Assembly (NCBI GenBank): GCA_038503065.1 | Contig: JBCAMK010000019.1 | Coordinates: forward strand, 744,001 to 808,000 | DNA length: 64,000 bases | Source: Paragyromitra xinjiangensis | Lineage: Eukaryota; Ascomycota; Pezizomycetes; Pezizales; Discinaceae | Direction: 5' to 3' | Shown: positions 1-13,335 of the stretch, piece after piece | How positions within the stretch are numbered: position 1 is the stretch's first letter | Layout: every line of letters starts with the position of its first letter | The notes under the pieces: model-generated | The model's input: the letters and a program-made list of their open reading frames with translations, nothing else | Databases searched by the model: none | Told to the model about the DNA's origin: nothing | Program-made: the position numbers and the translations under genes

Positions 1-567
1 CATTCGCGAATTTTACGTACAAATAATTCAGATGGTGCTCTGGTGTTAGGAATAACAAATTGAATCATTATGCGGCTCAACGCATCATGCAGAACGGCAA
101 GGATTCCCTGGGTTTCAAGGTTGGTCCGTGCCTGTGGTGCATAACGGTCTTGATCATTGATCCTGTGTACGTCTTAACATAGGATCGATAGGCCCTACAA
201 CGGTGAAGGTATATATTACAATACGCCAGATTGAGGGTATTGATGCTGACCACGTGACGAAACACGTGGCTGTTCATTGGTATTTCCCTTTCTATAAAAA
301 AAACTCATAAAATATCACTCGACGATAACACTTAACGAATGGGAGGTGTTTCAACTGAGCTCGAAGGAGTGCTTTTCTCCTAAGGGATAAACCTCTAAAT
401 GCCTGGGACCCGCACCGCATCTTTCTTCTAGCTTAATTTCCATTTACTCGTCCCATCACTCGCGTCTATCCATGCGATCTTGGCGCCAAGCCCTATCAAG
501 ATCTTGTGGCGCTGATCCTCAAATCTCCAGAGCTCTTGCATATCCTCACCACCCCAAAACCACAACC
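1..567. other. 5' flank of SNU66, no gene seen
   Basis: No convincing gene is visible. The right part is presumably the promoter and leader of SNU66. An in-frame upstream ATG at 472 would add 32 residues to SNU66, but that stretch does not look like the family N-terminus. Confidence 0.5.
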
Positions 568-2748
568 ATGGAAGAATCCCTTTCCCTCGAAGAAACCAAC
601 AAGCTCCGTATCTCTCTTGGTCTTAAACCCCTCAAGCCAGATCCCGCCCCCTCCACCTCCACCTCTAATGGTGGCGTTGGGGCGGAACCTGTATACGATA
701 ACACTGTCGAAGGCCAAGAACGGCGCGCAGTCGACAACTGGAAGTCGCATCAGGCCGAACTCGATAAAGAGAGTGCTCGTAAGTTTCGCTCCGAGGGAAT
801 AAAGAAGGTCCGTGATGCTGCGAAGCGGTTTGCGGTGCTTGAGGGGAAGGGGTTGGGGGAGCCTGATGAAGCGGAGGAGGACACGACAACGTGGGTGAGG
901 AAGATGAAGAAGCGGCAGAAAAAGTTGGCCGAAAAGTTGGCGAGGGAGAGGGAAGAGGAACTAGAGAGAGCTGCGGCGGAGTTGAAAGATTATACGACGG
1001 CGGATTTGACGGGGGTGAGGGTTGGGCATGATTTAGCGGAGCTAGGGGAAGGGGAAGGAGGAATGGTGTTGACACTGAAGGATACTACAATTGAGGAAAA
1101 TGAAGGTGAGTATGATTAACGTGTTCGAGATTGTGGCTTCGGAAATGATCGCTGACAGCGGGGTATAGAGGAGGGCGATGAACTGGTATCTACGGAGCTG
1201 GCAGAACGGGAACAGCTGAAAGAGCGCCTGGAGTTGAAGAAAAAGAAGTCAGTATATAACCCACACGAGGAACACGATGGAGAGAGAGGAATACTCGCGC
1301 AGTACGACGAGGAGATTGATGGGAAGAAAAAGAAAAGGTTCGTACTTGACGGTAGTGGCAACTCTGTGGAGGCCGATGCTCATCGGAAGGAAGTTGCGGA
1401 GAAACTCAAAGCGAAACCTATTACCTTAGATCTGCCCAGTAAGTATCTACCCTCACCGTATCTTGCGGTGTCTGAAAGTATGGCTGATTGTGACTGTGGT
1501 GGTAGAGCCCGAAGTCGCCTCTGACTATGTAGACCCTTCGACACTAAAGATCAGGAAGCCGAAGAAAAAGAAGCCGAAGAGTACCCGTAAGAAGTCTGAC
1601 GATGATGACGATATTCTCGCGCCACCACCTGCGGATGATGATACACCAGAAGTTGATGAGAATTCGATGGAGGTTGACTCTAAGCCAGCACTAAAACCGA
1701 AGCGGACATACGAAGATGTTTCCTTTGTCGATGATGAAGATCTTCAGAGCTCGCTCGCTATGCAGCGCAAATTAGCGTTGAAGAAACGCAAGATTCTGAA
1801 GCCGGATGACCTAGCTCGTCAGCTGCGCGAGGAGTTAGCAGCGAGCAACGAGGTAGATACTCCAATCAAAGAGGAGGCTGAAGAAGAACCAGGTTTAATT
1901 ATCGATGAAACAAGTGAGTTCGTGGCGACGTTGAGGGCACCAACTATTCCTGAACGTAAGAAGTCACAGTCTGCTACTCCAGCTGTGACCGCCATGGCGG
2001 AAGACTCCCCTGAACTCGAGGATCGCGATGTGGACGTGAAAATGGAGGATGGGGAGGAAGAGGAAGAAATAAGCCGTGAATCTATCATTTCAGGTCCTCC
2101 TGATATTTCTAGTACTGGGTTGGACGAAGAAACTACGATATCTCGGGGAGTTGGTGCTACGCTCGCCATGCTGAATCAACGTGGTCTGCTCAAGCGAGAC
2201 GAGGAAGCAGATCGTAAGATCCAGCTCCTCCGTGATCGCGAGAAGTTTCGCGTCGAAAAGCGCATGCGCGAGATTGAAACAGAGGAGAAAGCGAAGCAAC
2301 AAAGACTGCGTGATAGGCAGAGCGGCAAGTTCGACCGCATGTCGGCCCGTGAAAGGGAAGAACATGCTAGATGGGAGAATAGGCAAAGAGATCTTCAGGA
2401 GGCTAGGGAGATGCAGCAGAGATTTAAGGAGTACAAGCCCGACGTTAACCTGAGCTATAAGGATGAATCCGGACGGGATATGACGCAAAAAGAGGTTTGT
2501 TCTATCCTTTCCTTCAAGTCTCTGTCATGTTTTATTGATGTTTTACTGACAACCATACGTAGGCGTTCAAACACCTCTCGCATCAATTCCACGGCAAGGG
2601 CTCTGGAAAGGCAAAGACTGAGAAGAGGCTTAAGAAGATTGAGGATGAGAAGAAGAGAGAAGCAGCATCGAGTTTGAACAGTACTTCGGCGACGGCCGTT
2701 CAGTCTGCCGCTAAAAAGAGTAAGCAGGCGGGCGTGAGGTTAATGTAA
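568..2748 (+). CDS. SNU66: SART-1/Snu66, U4/U6.U5 tri-snRNP protein
   Basis: This encodes a Snu66/SART-1 family component of the U4/U6.U5 tri-snRNP, a nuclear pre-mRNA splicing factor. Four exons fit: 568-1105, 1169-1438, 1506-2494 and 2563-2748, about 660 aa. The start at 568 gives the family-type opening MEESLSLEETNKLRISLGLK. Highly charged Lys/Glu coiled-coil segments follow, with a LAEREQLKERLELKKKK stretch across the first junction, acidic and KKKKPKS basic patches, and a long Arg/Glu-rich region. The C-terminus carries the diagnostic AFKHLSHQFHGKGSGK block, created by joining exons 3 and 4. All junctions keep frame and have GT-AG ends. An in-frame ATG at 472 is an alternative start. The call is firm; only the start and minor exon edges are uncertain. 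Confidence 0.93.
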
Positions 2749-4846
<2,098 letters not shown>

Positions 4847-6552
4847 AAGACTAGACGAAAGGTGAAGGCGTAAGAGTTTCTTTTTTTCCTCTCTTGGGGC
4901 TTTAGACTATATTTTCTTTTTTATATCCTCCTACGCTGTATAGAATTTTATAAGACGAGCGAAAGAAAAAAATTCGTAGAGCTAGTTATTGGAGAGCCTT
5001 TTATTATTTACTGGCTCTGACTGGGGAAATAAAAAGGGGAATTTTATGGTATTTTTGGTGTATGGCGGCAGTCATGGAATCTTACTCGGTTAGTGATCAG
5101 TAGTTGATGGGATAGCTTGATTAGTGGGTCGTGATCTTCCATCTAACAAGGGAGTTTATAGTAGCCTTTAGCCTCATAACTAACATCGGTTGCCCAAATC
5201 GGATGATTTTGATTGAGTCCTTTAAAATTAATGAGTGACGATTGAATATTAAGGTTTTAAGTGAAGAATCAGTTGTGGAGCTATTTGCTTTGCATTTTCC
5301 TTGCTCTGGATTTCTCCTTACATACCCCTCGATATGTCGGGGGCGAAGGGTTGGCTTTCGTACATTCGCCGATGTAGTCCACCAATCCAGGGGCTCACCC
5401 AGTGACAGGTATAGAAGAGACTTGGTATGGGGTTTCATCTATTTTATTTTGTTTCATTAGGGCATTTGAAAGCTTGAGTTATGTTGCGGCGGCTTGAAAT
5501 TGAAGTACATTGTGACTTCGGGAGACCTAGGTAACTCGTTTCTCTAATTGTGAGCTAGATGAAGTCCCCTGTTAGATCAAAGCCTAGAAACGGCCTCTTC
5601 CCCGTGTCGGAAATAAGCTTCCTAATCCATATATATCGTGAGCTGCCCAAGCGTGGGTGTCATCTCATTTCCTAGAGTCGTCCTTGGTGTTTTACCCCTC
5701 GTATATCTTGGCCGATAGAAGGCCCTATTTACTATATATATAGAGCCCTATTTGGCTCCTTCGCTCGTCATCTAATTATTTATTCTCTGCTGCCTACCTA
5801 CCTACATGTACCTATAGATCCATATTTCCAACACCCCAGACTTTTGTCATACAAATGATTGACCATGATTCGCTCCCATCAGATCACGTGCCATCACTCG
5901 GCCTTTTGGTAGGAAAAATTGTTGTAATATGGGGATCGGGGGGCAGGGGGGCTTGGTTGCTTGGTGGGCGACTCTAGTACAGGCCCGAATATATAGACCG
6001 CTTGCTCCTAGTCTGTGCTTGCCGGGACCTTCTACTTCGTTCTACAGTCTGAGCTCGTTTCCTAGGAGGCTGTTTCACACGGATTAGGGGGCTATCTCCA
6101 ACAGAGGTGCACAGATCACTGTAGCTTCCTTTTAAAAATGCGTGTGAGTGAAGCGTAAATCGACCGAAAATTAAACACCCTTTCCAGCTGAATAAGTAAG
6201 AGAATGGGTACGCCACAAACAAACATCCACCTTAACTGCTGACATCGATACCAGTATCCAGAAAACAAGCTGTAACTCGAAGTTTGAGGCACGAGTGCTA
6301 CTTTATCACCGATACCCAAAAAGAAAGTAATCATCGACCCTCGTCCAATTAACTCTATGAGAACAAGAAAAGAAAGAGATCCTTCCAAAGCGCTAACCAG
6401 AATACATGAAAAGGGGGTACGGGGACGAAAAAGAACAAAATAATATGGGTATCCATGAAGAAGACAATCGAACAAGACTTTTTTTTCCGGCCATGTTGCC
6501 TTGCTGGGTACCCTTCAAGACTGATGTACTGGTATACCATTCGAGCCTCTGG
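4847..6552. other. convergent intergenic region, no gene seen
   Basis: This 1.7-kb AT-rich stretch lies between the 3' ends of ADE12 and the helicase gene. It contains short AT microrepeats, for example near 5730-5745, but no frame with recognisable protein character. Confidence 0.5.
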
Positions 6553-9500
6553 TTAACGATACTGGGTATACGAATTGGCGACCCTGTTACCGTTTCGACC
6601 TCGCCCTCCCCAAGAATTATCATACCCTCCACCTCTGCCACCTGGCCCACCTCCTGGAGGCCCACGACTCGGAATACCGTTTCCATTCCACGCGTTCGTT
6701 TGTCTGGGATCTTGGCCTCTGCCGGCATTTCTTGGACCACCCCTTTCTGCTCCAAGTGCTGGCCATTGTTCGTTGTCTTGAGCCTGATTTCTTCCTCCGC
6801 CGGGCTGTTGACCATAGCCTCTCCTGTTGACCTGTTGGCCGTAATCTCCCCTACTTCCCTGTTGACCAGAATCTCCCCTACTAACTTGCTGGGCGTAATC
6901 ATTCCTATTAACCTGCTGGCTATATTCCCCCATATTGCCCTGCTGGCTGTATCCGCCTCTATCGCCCCTCTGGTTGTACTCTTCCTCGCCTTGCTGGCTG
7001 TACCCTCTTCCGTTGCTCTCCTGGCTATAACCACCTCTATCATCCCTCTGGCCGCCCCTCTGGCCGCCCCTCTGACTGCCCCTCTGACCGTACTCTCCTC
7101 CATTGGCCTGCTGACTATAACCTCCTCTATCATCCCTCTGGCTATAGTCTCCCCTATTCCCCTGCGAGCCATAACCTCCTCTACTGTCCACAGGATCATA
7201 ATCTCTCCTATTACCCTGTTGACTATAGCCGCCTCTGTCGTCTCTCTGGCTGTAATCTCCTCTATTACCTTGTTGCCCATAGCCCGCTCTATCATCACTT
7301 GGGCCATAATCCCCCCTATTACCCTGCTGGCTGTAACTTCCTCTGCCTTCCCTCTGACTGTACTCTCCCCTATCGTCGTACTGGTCGTAATCTCCTCTAT
7401 TGCCCTGCCCATAACCTCCCCTGTCACTATCCTGCCCATAACCTCCTCCAATTCTATTATCGATGACCTGCCCATTCTCGTCCTCATCGGGCCATCTATC
7501 TTTGATTTGACGGCGAGGAACATTATATACGCCACCTCCTCTTGTCGGCATATTGGGGCCAGCGTTGGGATTGTAGTTATCATCGTAGTAATAGTTTGAG
7601 GCATTACGAGGAGGAGGAAGAGGACCATCCTGCCTGCCGAGCGGCCCGGGGAGGCCGGGAGGACCTCTGATCGCGACAGCCATTTCCGGGAATTCCTCCC
7701 GATCCATTACAACCAGTTGTTGTTGCTGATTCACTGGGAGAGCTGCTTCCCACTCATCGATTTCGACGAGCTTAGGGGTCGGAGGTCCTTGCTGCCTGCT
7801 TGTGGCATCAGGGGTTGAGAGCTGGTTTTCAAACCTACGCTGTCCGATGAGAGCAACAGGACCGGCTTGAGAAGGAGTAGGGGCTTCCTGTATGGCCATG
7901 GTTCGACCGCCGGATCCGACTCCAGCGGCAGAACGGACTACGACTTGAGTACTAGCGTTAGCGGGAGCTGCTTCGAGGGCCTTTTGGCCGCGTCCGCATT
8001 TCGGGCAGATGCACTCCTCCCAACATAAGCGGTTGACACATTGATGGCCACAGGCGAGGAATTTAGTGCAAGGTGAGATGCAACGGATCTCCTTATGTTC
8101 AAATCTGATACACCATTAGTGCTCTGGTTTTATGAGCGGGTGAAGAAGTTGTGCTTACGTGTGACATCTGAGCGTGCAAGCGTGCCGGCACGGCAAAATC
8201 TCTTTACACCACTTTCGGCAGCCTCCATTGATGTCGATCCAGTCCAGAACATCTATGAGGTCACGATATCTATTAGAAATATAGCACGGGGAAGGCACGA
8301 AAACAAGAAGCTAGTGGGAAGAAGGGGTCAGACCTTCAATCTCAGTCCTAGACTTATGCTTTTGGCATGTAAGCGGCAACCTAACTCCAATCCTAGATGG
8401 TGGTTCATTAAGGATTCTGCCAATCTCCCACCACAACTTATCAGCTGTAGTGGTCATTGTTGCGTTCCCAAAGATATAAAAACCCCGTTTGGCACGTGAT
8501 AGCGCGACGCAAACACGATTTTGGATCTGGTTCGTTAGTTAACTTGTTCTCCGTAACTGGAAGTTATGAATAGGGAAGTATTTCTATTAGAACGGGAAAA
8601 ATCCTCGGAAGCTCTTGTGAAGCTTCAAAGCACATACCGATAAGAAACCAACACTATTGTAGTTATTGCTCCTGACCAAACTAAGCAAGATAACATCATT
8701 CTCCTCTCCTTGATAACTATCCACTGTCTGAACCTTCATCAAAGTGTTGCCCAAATTAGTATTCTTCATGATAGTCCTTCGGATTTGAGTGCGCTGCCCA
8801 GCGTAGAAAGTTAGGATGGTAATATTTTTTGGATCCATGCCGTTCAGGACCAGGTAGTCTGCAAAATGGACGACCATTTGTGCTTCAAGATTATTCACAC
8901 GAGAATGAACCTCGTCGGTGCTTTCTGGGTATGCGTGCGAGTACCAGAAAACATTGATGTCGCCCATTCCCTGGATTGATTCACGACCTAGGACAGATGC
9001 GTGGTCCACAAGTTTATCATGATCTGAGTCACTTATCAGTAATAATCCATAGCGGTTAGATGCCATACTAGAACTTACAAATCGGCTCAAGAAGTTCCCT
9101 AATCTCCGGTCTCATACCTATCACCCATCCACGTTAGGAATTGTCCCAATCACTGGCCCGGGGTTGCACTCACGTCTCTGTGTTCTCAAAGTCACAAATG
9201 GCAAATCATTTGTGACTAATCTCTCGAACATACTTATATCTAGGTAATACGGGCGACCCTCCAAATCTCCGACAGCACAATGACCCCTCAACTGCTGATG
9301 ATCGCCGACCAAGATCAAATGTTCAACGCTAGGCATGCACGCAACTGTTACGGGTCCCTCCAACGCCTCTGCCGCTTCTTCAATTAACACGATCTTTGGT
9401 TTGACCGCAGCAACGATGCTTCGGTACTTGCTTAAACCTGTCGTCGTCATCCCGACCAGCTTCGTTGTTGAGAGAACATGCGCGTCCTTTTCTAACCTCG

Positions 9501-12500
9501 CGATACGGTGCTCCTGGCTCCTCTTCTGATATTTTATATTAAGGTCCTTGACCTGGGCCCAGATCAAGCCGACAACTTTTGAGCGTAGGTGGAGGTACAT
9601 AGCTGCACGCGTATGCTCCTCAAGTTCCCATACGTTGGAGGTTTGTAGCCCTTGATGAATTTCCTGTATTGTTACGCCGTCAGGCTCGAGGACAGTATAT
9701 TCACGGCCCATGGCGAAAAACAGTCCCCTAAGACGACCATCGATTTCATCGGTGACTCCGTGGAACTCGGCCTCCATCTCTTTGATCCTCTCGTAATCGA
9801 TATCTCCCTCCTCGTACTCATTCTCAACGGGCTCATGTGACTGTATAGGGACGAAGTAATCCCCGAGCCATTGCCCCATGTAGCCTCCGGGTCGTTGGTC
9901 GTCTTCGACAACGATCCAGTTTGCTGCACGGGACGTGAAGGATCTTGCCTGTGCGGAGGTAATGAGGCCAAACCTGAAGAAATCTTCTTCTGTGAGGAGC
10001 TCTTGTTTAAGCGGATCGAGTAACTTCATCATTTGGTCGCGGATCTTCTTCATAGCGGCGCCTGCGACACCCAAACCAGAGCCCTGGATGTTGACGTTTG
10101 CCTTCTGTCTCATTTCATACATCGTACGTTCTTTGATCTTCTCTTTATCCGCTGTGCGCCCGCCGAGACGAATAAATTCGGTCTCGAACTTTAAAACATG
10201 GTTGAGAAGCTGGTCTGTTCAATTTATCGTCAGTTATTATCAATGATCAGAGCATGGAGTTGATGATTATTCTAGTAAGATAAGATACCAGACTATGGGA
10301 GATAGCGTACCTAATGCATGGTTGGTTTGACAAGCTACAATAATCGGTGGATCCCCCTCTCTCATATTCATCAGCAACACCTGAAGTGCGTTTGTGCTAA
10401 CGAACGTTTTCCCTGTCCCTGGCGGCCCCTGCAAGATACCCAGGCGTTTTGTAAGGATTTGATGAAGTCCTGTCATTTGACTCTTATCCATAGATGTCTG
10501 CACAGTCTGCGGCCAGTCGTTGATAATGTCAACTTCTTCGAGCGCTTCTTTGTCCGGATTATCGGGGAAAATCGAGGAGAGATTGAAAACCCGCTTCTTT
10601 TTGACGTAGTCTGGGGGAGAGATATTGCTGTCAAGGAAACAGAGGTGTTCATGAAGTGGAAAGCTGTTAATGATTAGCACGCCGTAAAGTAAAGGGAAAG
10701 CAGTTAGATTCACTGAAAGCTAATAGAAATGAAACATAAAGAATCAAAATGATGGATAGGGGGTTTCTACTAAGAACTGGGGATTAAGCACAGGAACTTA
10801 CTTATCGATTGTCATCCTCTGTAGCGCTCTCAGAGTCCACTTATAGGCTTCAAAATATCCATTCTTTGACTCCACCATAAGCAGTTCCTTCTGCGTATCT
10901 AGCTCCATCTCTTTCTCATTGAACAGCAGATCGATTTCCGGTGGGTTCATTTCCAGCCCTTCTTTAGGTCTAGCAGCAACGGTCGCTACCTTGACTGTCT
11001 GGAATTTGTCTGAAGAAATACAAACGAGCGTGCCGGGAATGAGCCGCTTACTCTGCTCCCAGCGAATTTTTTTGCCTGCGCGGTTGATGCTGAAAGATAC
11101 TTTACAAGCAACACCCATGTTGCTGAAAGTCAAACCAAGCACACGGACCTGTAAAGGGTGTTAGTATAAAAGTTCCAAAAGTAAGCGAACCCATAGCGAT
11201 CGTTTCTGATCGTTTCTAGAAATCTTAGAAATGAAGTGAAACTATCTTTAAAGATAGTCTCATCTTTCCTTTGATCGTTTTCAATCTCTTTTCTCATCCC
11301 CGTTGGACGAAAAATGGTAGGTTAAACGGTTACCATGGATTCACCCACCAATAGTAGGTCGAGTGGTCTTCCAAGAGAAAGGAAAAAATACTCACATCCT
11401 CGTAAATCACAATATCATCCGTGTCGTTACTCTCTGGGTATTTCCTTATGTGGGTCACCGCATCCCTCAGCCCCGAAAACGCATCTTCCCTCAACAGCTC
11501 ATAATGTGCCTCGAGATACTCGTCAACACTGTTAAACGGGCCGTCGATGACATTTGTAGGCAAATGAACAACCTCGCGCAGTAGCTCTTCAGTCGTAGGG
11601 ACCTCTGGGCATTTCCGCCACTTTGCCTTGAACTTATTGGTTTGTTCGTTTTCGAACCTTTACGGGGCCAAGTTAGCACATTCGCTCACGAGAAGAAAGG
11701 AGAGGAGAGGAAAGGTAGAAAAATAGTATCATACTTCGAGACCAATTCATTCCTCGGAACACCGCGGGCCATCCCTGTAGGCGCTGGTGCACCCCGCGAA
11801 ACACGCTGGATCCGCTCCTGGATGTGGGTGTTGAATTCCTCCTGTGTTAGGTTCTCATTGGCAATGACAAGAGCCTGGTGACCATTAGAGACCTCTGCAG
11901 GGCCAATCTGCAATGGTGGGAGGTCGTGGAGAACCGGTCTTGTGCGAGTCTTGCGAATGCGGCCAGTGGGCTGCCAGTTGGAGTCAGCGCTAGAAGCCAT
12001 CGAGGCGGCATCGTTAGAGATGTTTGGGAGAGCGGCGGAGACGATCGTGAGGGCGGAAGAGGGCTCCAGTGGTGAAACTATAGCTAGAGCGCCGTTAAGG
12101 CCTTCACGCTGGCTCTTGGGGCTGTCCGGGGTTTCTGAGTCGATAGAAATATCAGTTAGTTCTGTATATTCTCTTTCAGGCTTAGGGGAGCTATCAGAAT
12201 CGATGCCTTTTCGGTTACGGTTGTGTGGAGCTTTAGTTTTAGGGCTACTAGTTGCTCCTGCTGTTGAACCTTCTCCCTCTTCCCTTTCTTTCCCTTTACT
12301 GCTGCGAGGAGTTCTGGTTTTTGAGTTTTTTACTGCTCCTGTTGACGACCCTTCTCCTCCATCTCCTCCACTGTTGCTATTGCGAGGGTTTTTAGTCTTG
12401 GGTTTTTTTGCTGCCGATGTATCTCCTCTTTCTCCTTTTTCGCCTTTGCTAGTGCGAGGAGTTTTGGGTTTAGAGCTACCCGCTGCTGCTACTTCTTCGC

Positions 12501-12597
12501 CCTCCCCTTTGCAGCCACTGCGAGGGGTTTCGGTTTTGGAGCTATTTGACGCTCCTCCTCGCTCCCCGCCTTTGCTGCTGCCACTAGTAGTGGACAT
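6553..12597 (-). CDS. ZNFX1/Hrr1/SAD-3-type NF-X1 zinc-finger superfamily 1 helicase with repeat tail
   Basis: This is a superfamily 1 RNA helicase of the ZNFX1 / S. pombe Hrr1 / N. crassa SAD-3 type, a family known for RNA silencing at nuclear or perinuclear sites. Ten exons, read on the minus strand: 12597-11735, 11657-11396, 11148-10802, 10663-10311, 10214-9174, 9117-9079, 9023-8638, 8526-8334, 8252-8159 and 8104-6553. They give about 1709 aa and all phases match. The N-terminus (about 1-290) is Ser/Lys/Pro low complexity with repeated TPRxSKG-like units. Next come the family block EYLEAHYELLREDA, Walker A GPPGTGKT (about 570), IEEAAE (about 887), TQRRMRPEI, TVDSYQGEENDVI and VALSRAKRGFYIFGN. 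A Cys/His-rich NF-X1-like stretch follows (CRKWCKEILPCRHACTLRCH, CGHQCVNRLCWEECICPKC). The tail of about 300 aa repeats RGDYSQ/DDRGGYSQQG motifs. The exon 8 donor GTCTGA is weak. Confidence 0.9.
6800..7450 (-). repeat. coding minisatellite for YSQ/GDYGQ/RGG tail
   Basis: About 650 bp of degenerate tandem repeats of roughly 39-45 bp sit inside the last helicase exon. They encode units such as NRGDYSQRDDRGGYSQQG, with Arg-Gly, Tyr, Gln and Ser recurring. A perfect short sub-repeat encodes RGGQRGGQRDD. The open frame on the opposite strand here (6406-7599) is a by-product of the biased composition. Confidence 0.85.
12230..12590 (-). repeat. coding repeats, TPRxSKG-like units
   Basis: Within the helicase N-terminus, five imperfect units share Lys-Thr-x-Thr/Asn-Pro-Arg followed by Ser/Lys/Gly/Glu: KTETPRSGCKGEG, KPKTPRTSKGEKGE, KTKNPRNSNSGG, KTRTPRSSKGKE and a decayed KTKAPHNRNRKG. 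Spacing is about 20-30 residues. The TPR(S/T)SK core resembles proline-directed phosphosites; that role is inference. Confidence 0.7.
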
Positions 12598-13335
12598 AAT
12601 GACTAGTTTCGTTTGGAGCTAGACAAGAAATGGGATGGTAATAGTGGTGATGATGACGATATGGTGAATAGGGACGACGCGGGAAGCGTCTAGAACTGAA
12701 TGGTACACCGAGTAGGCAGACCGGTAGGTGGATTGCAGAGAGAAGAGATTGAGCAATCGAGCAATTGTAAGATGAAATGTATGATCCGTGGTAGAGAGAA
12801 TATTTAGCTGCAGCAGGCAACGGGGAAAATGCTCTTGGCGAGGTTTTCAGGCACCCAACGCTGAAGCAACAGCTGCAGAATATATGTAGTCACTTTTTGT
12901 GGGTGAATGGTGCCAGGGATTCATGCAGAAATTAGATTTCAGGCCCCCTAAATTCCTGAAGAGACCATATCCTTCCGAGATCCACACAGATGGGAGAGAA
13001 ATAGAAATCCGTAAGGCGTGCATATTGGATTCCGAATGATATGAGGTTGAATAGCAGTCGCGAATGTGGGGGTGAATGCGGCTCCTATCTCGGCAACTGC
13101 CGCCTCGCTTGTTGACCGCGCCAAGGGCGGGGCGACGACGCGAGACCCCAGCATGTTGCTTGTCGCGCTCTAACCTGCTATTCCATCATTTCACCTCCAA
13201 ACAGATAATACTCCCCCCTCCACGAAATACTTATTCCACACCTGTACCAGCTCTACAATTCTATTTCTCCACTCTTACAAGCTCAAGAAGTCGCTAGTAA
13301 GAAAATAACACGTTTGGGAAGTAGCAATAGCTACA
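12598..13335. promoter_or_regulatory. divergent intergenic region, helicase and SPT8
   Basis: This 738-bp gap separates the start codons of two divergently transcribed genes, so it should hold both promoters. No strong named motif could be assigned by eye and no gene is seen. Confidence 0.5.

Noticed and set aside
6406..7599. 397-aa open frame on the plus strand
   Set aside because: It is the antisense of the helicase repeat tail. Its Ile/Thr/Ser-rich, repetitive protein is the complement of the RGG/YSQ-coding minisatellite and has no independent features.
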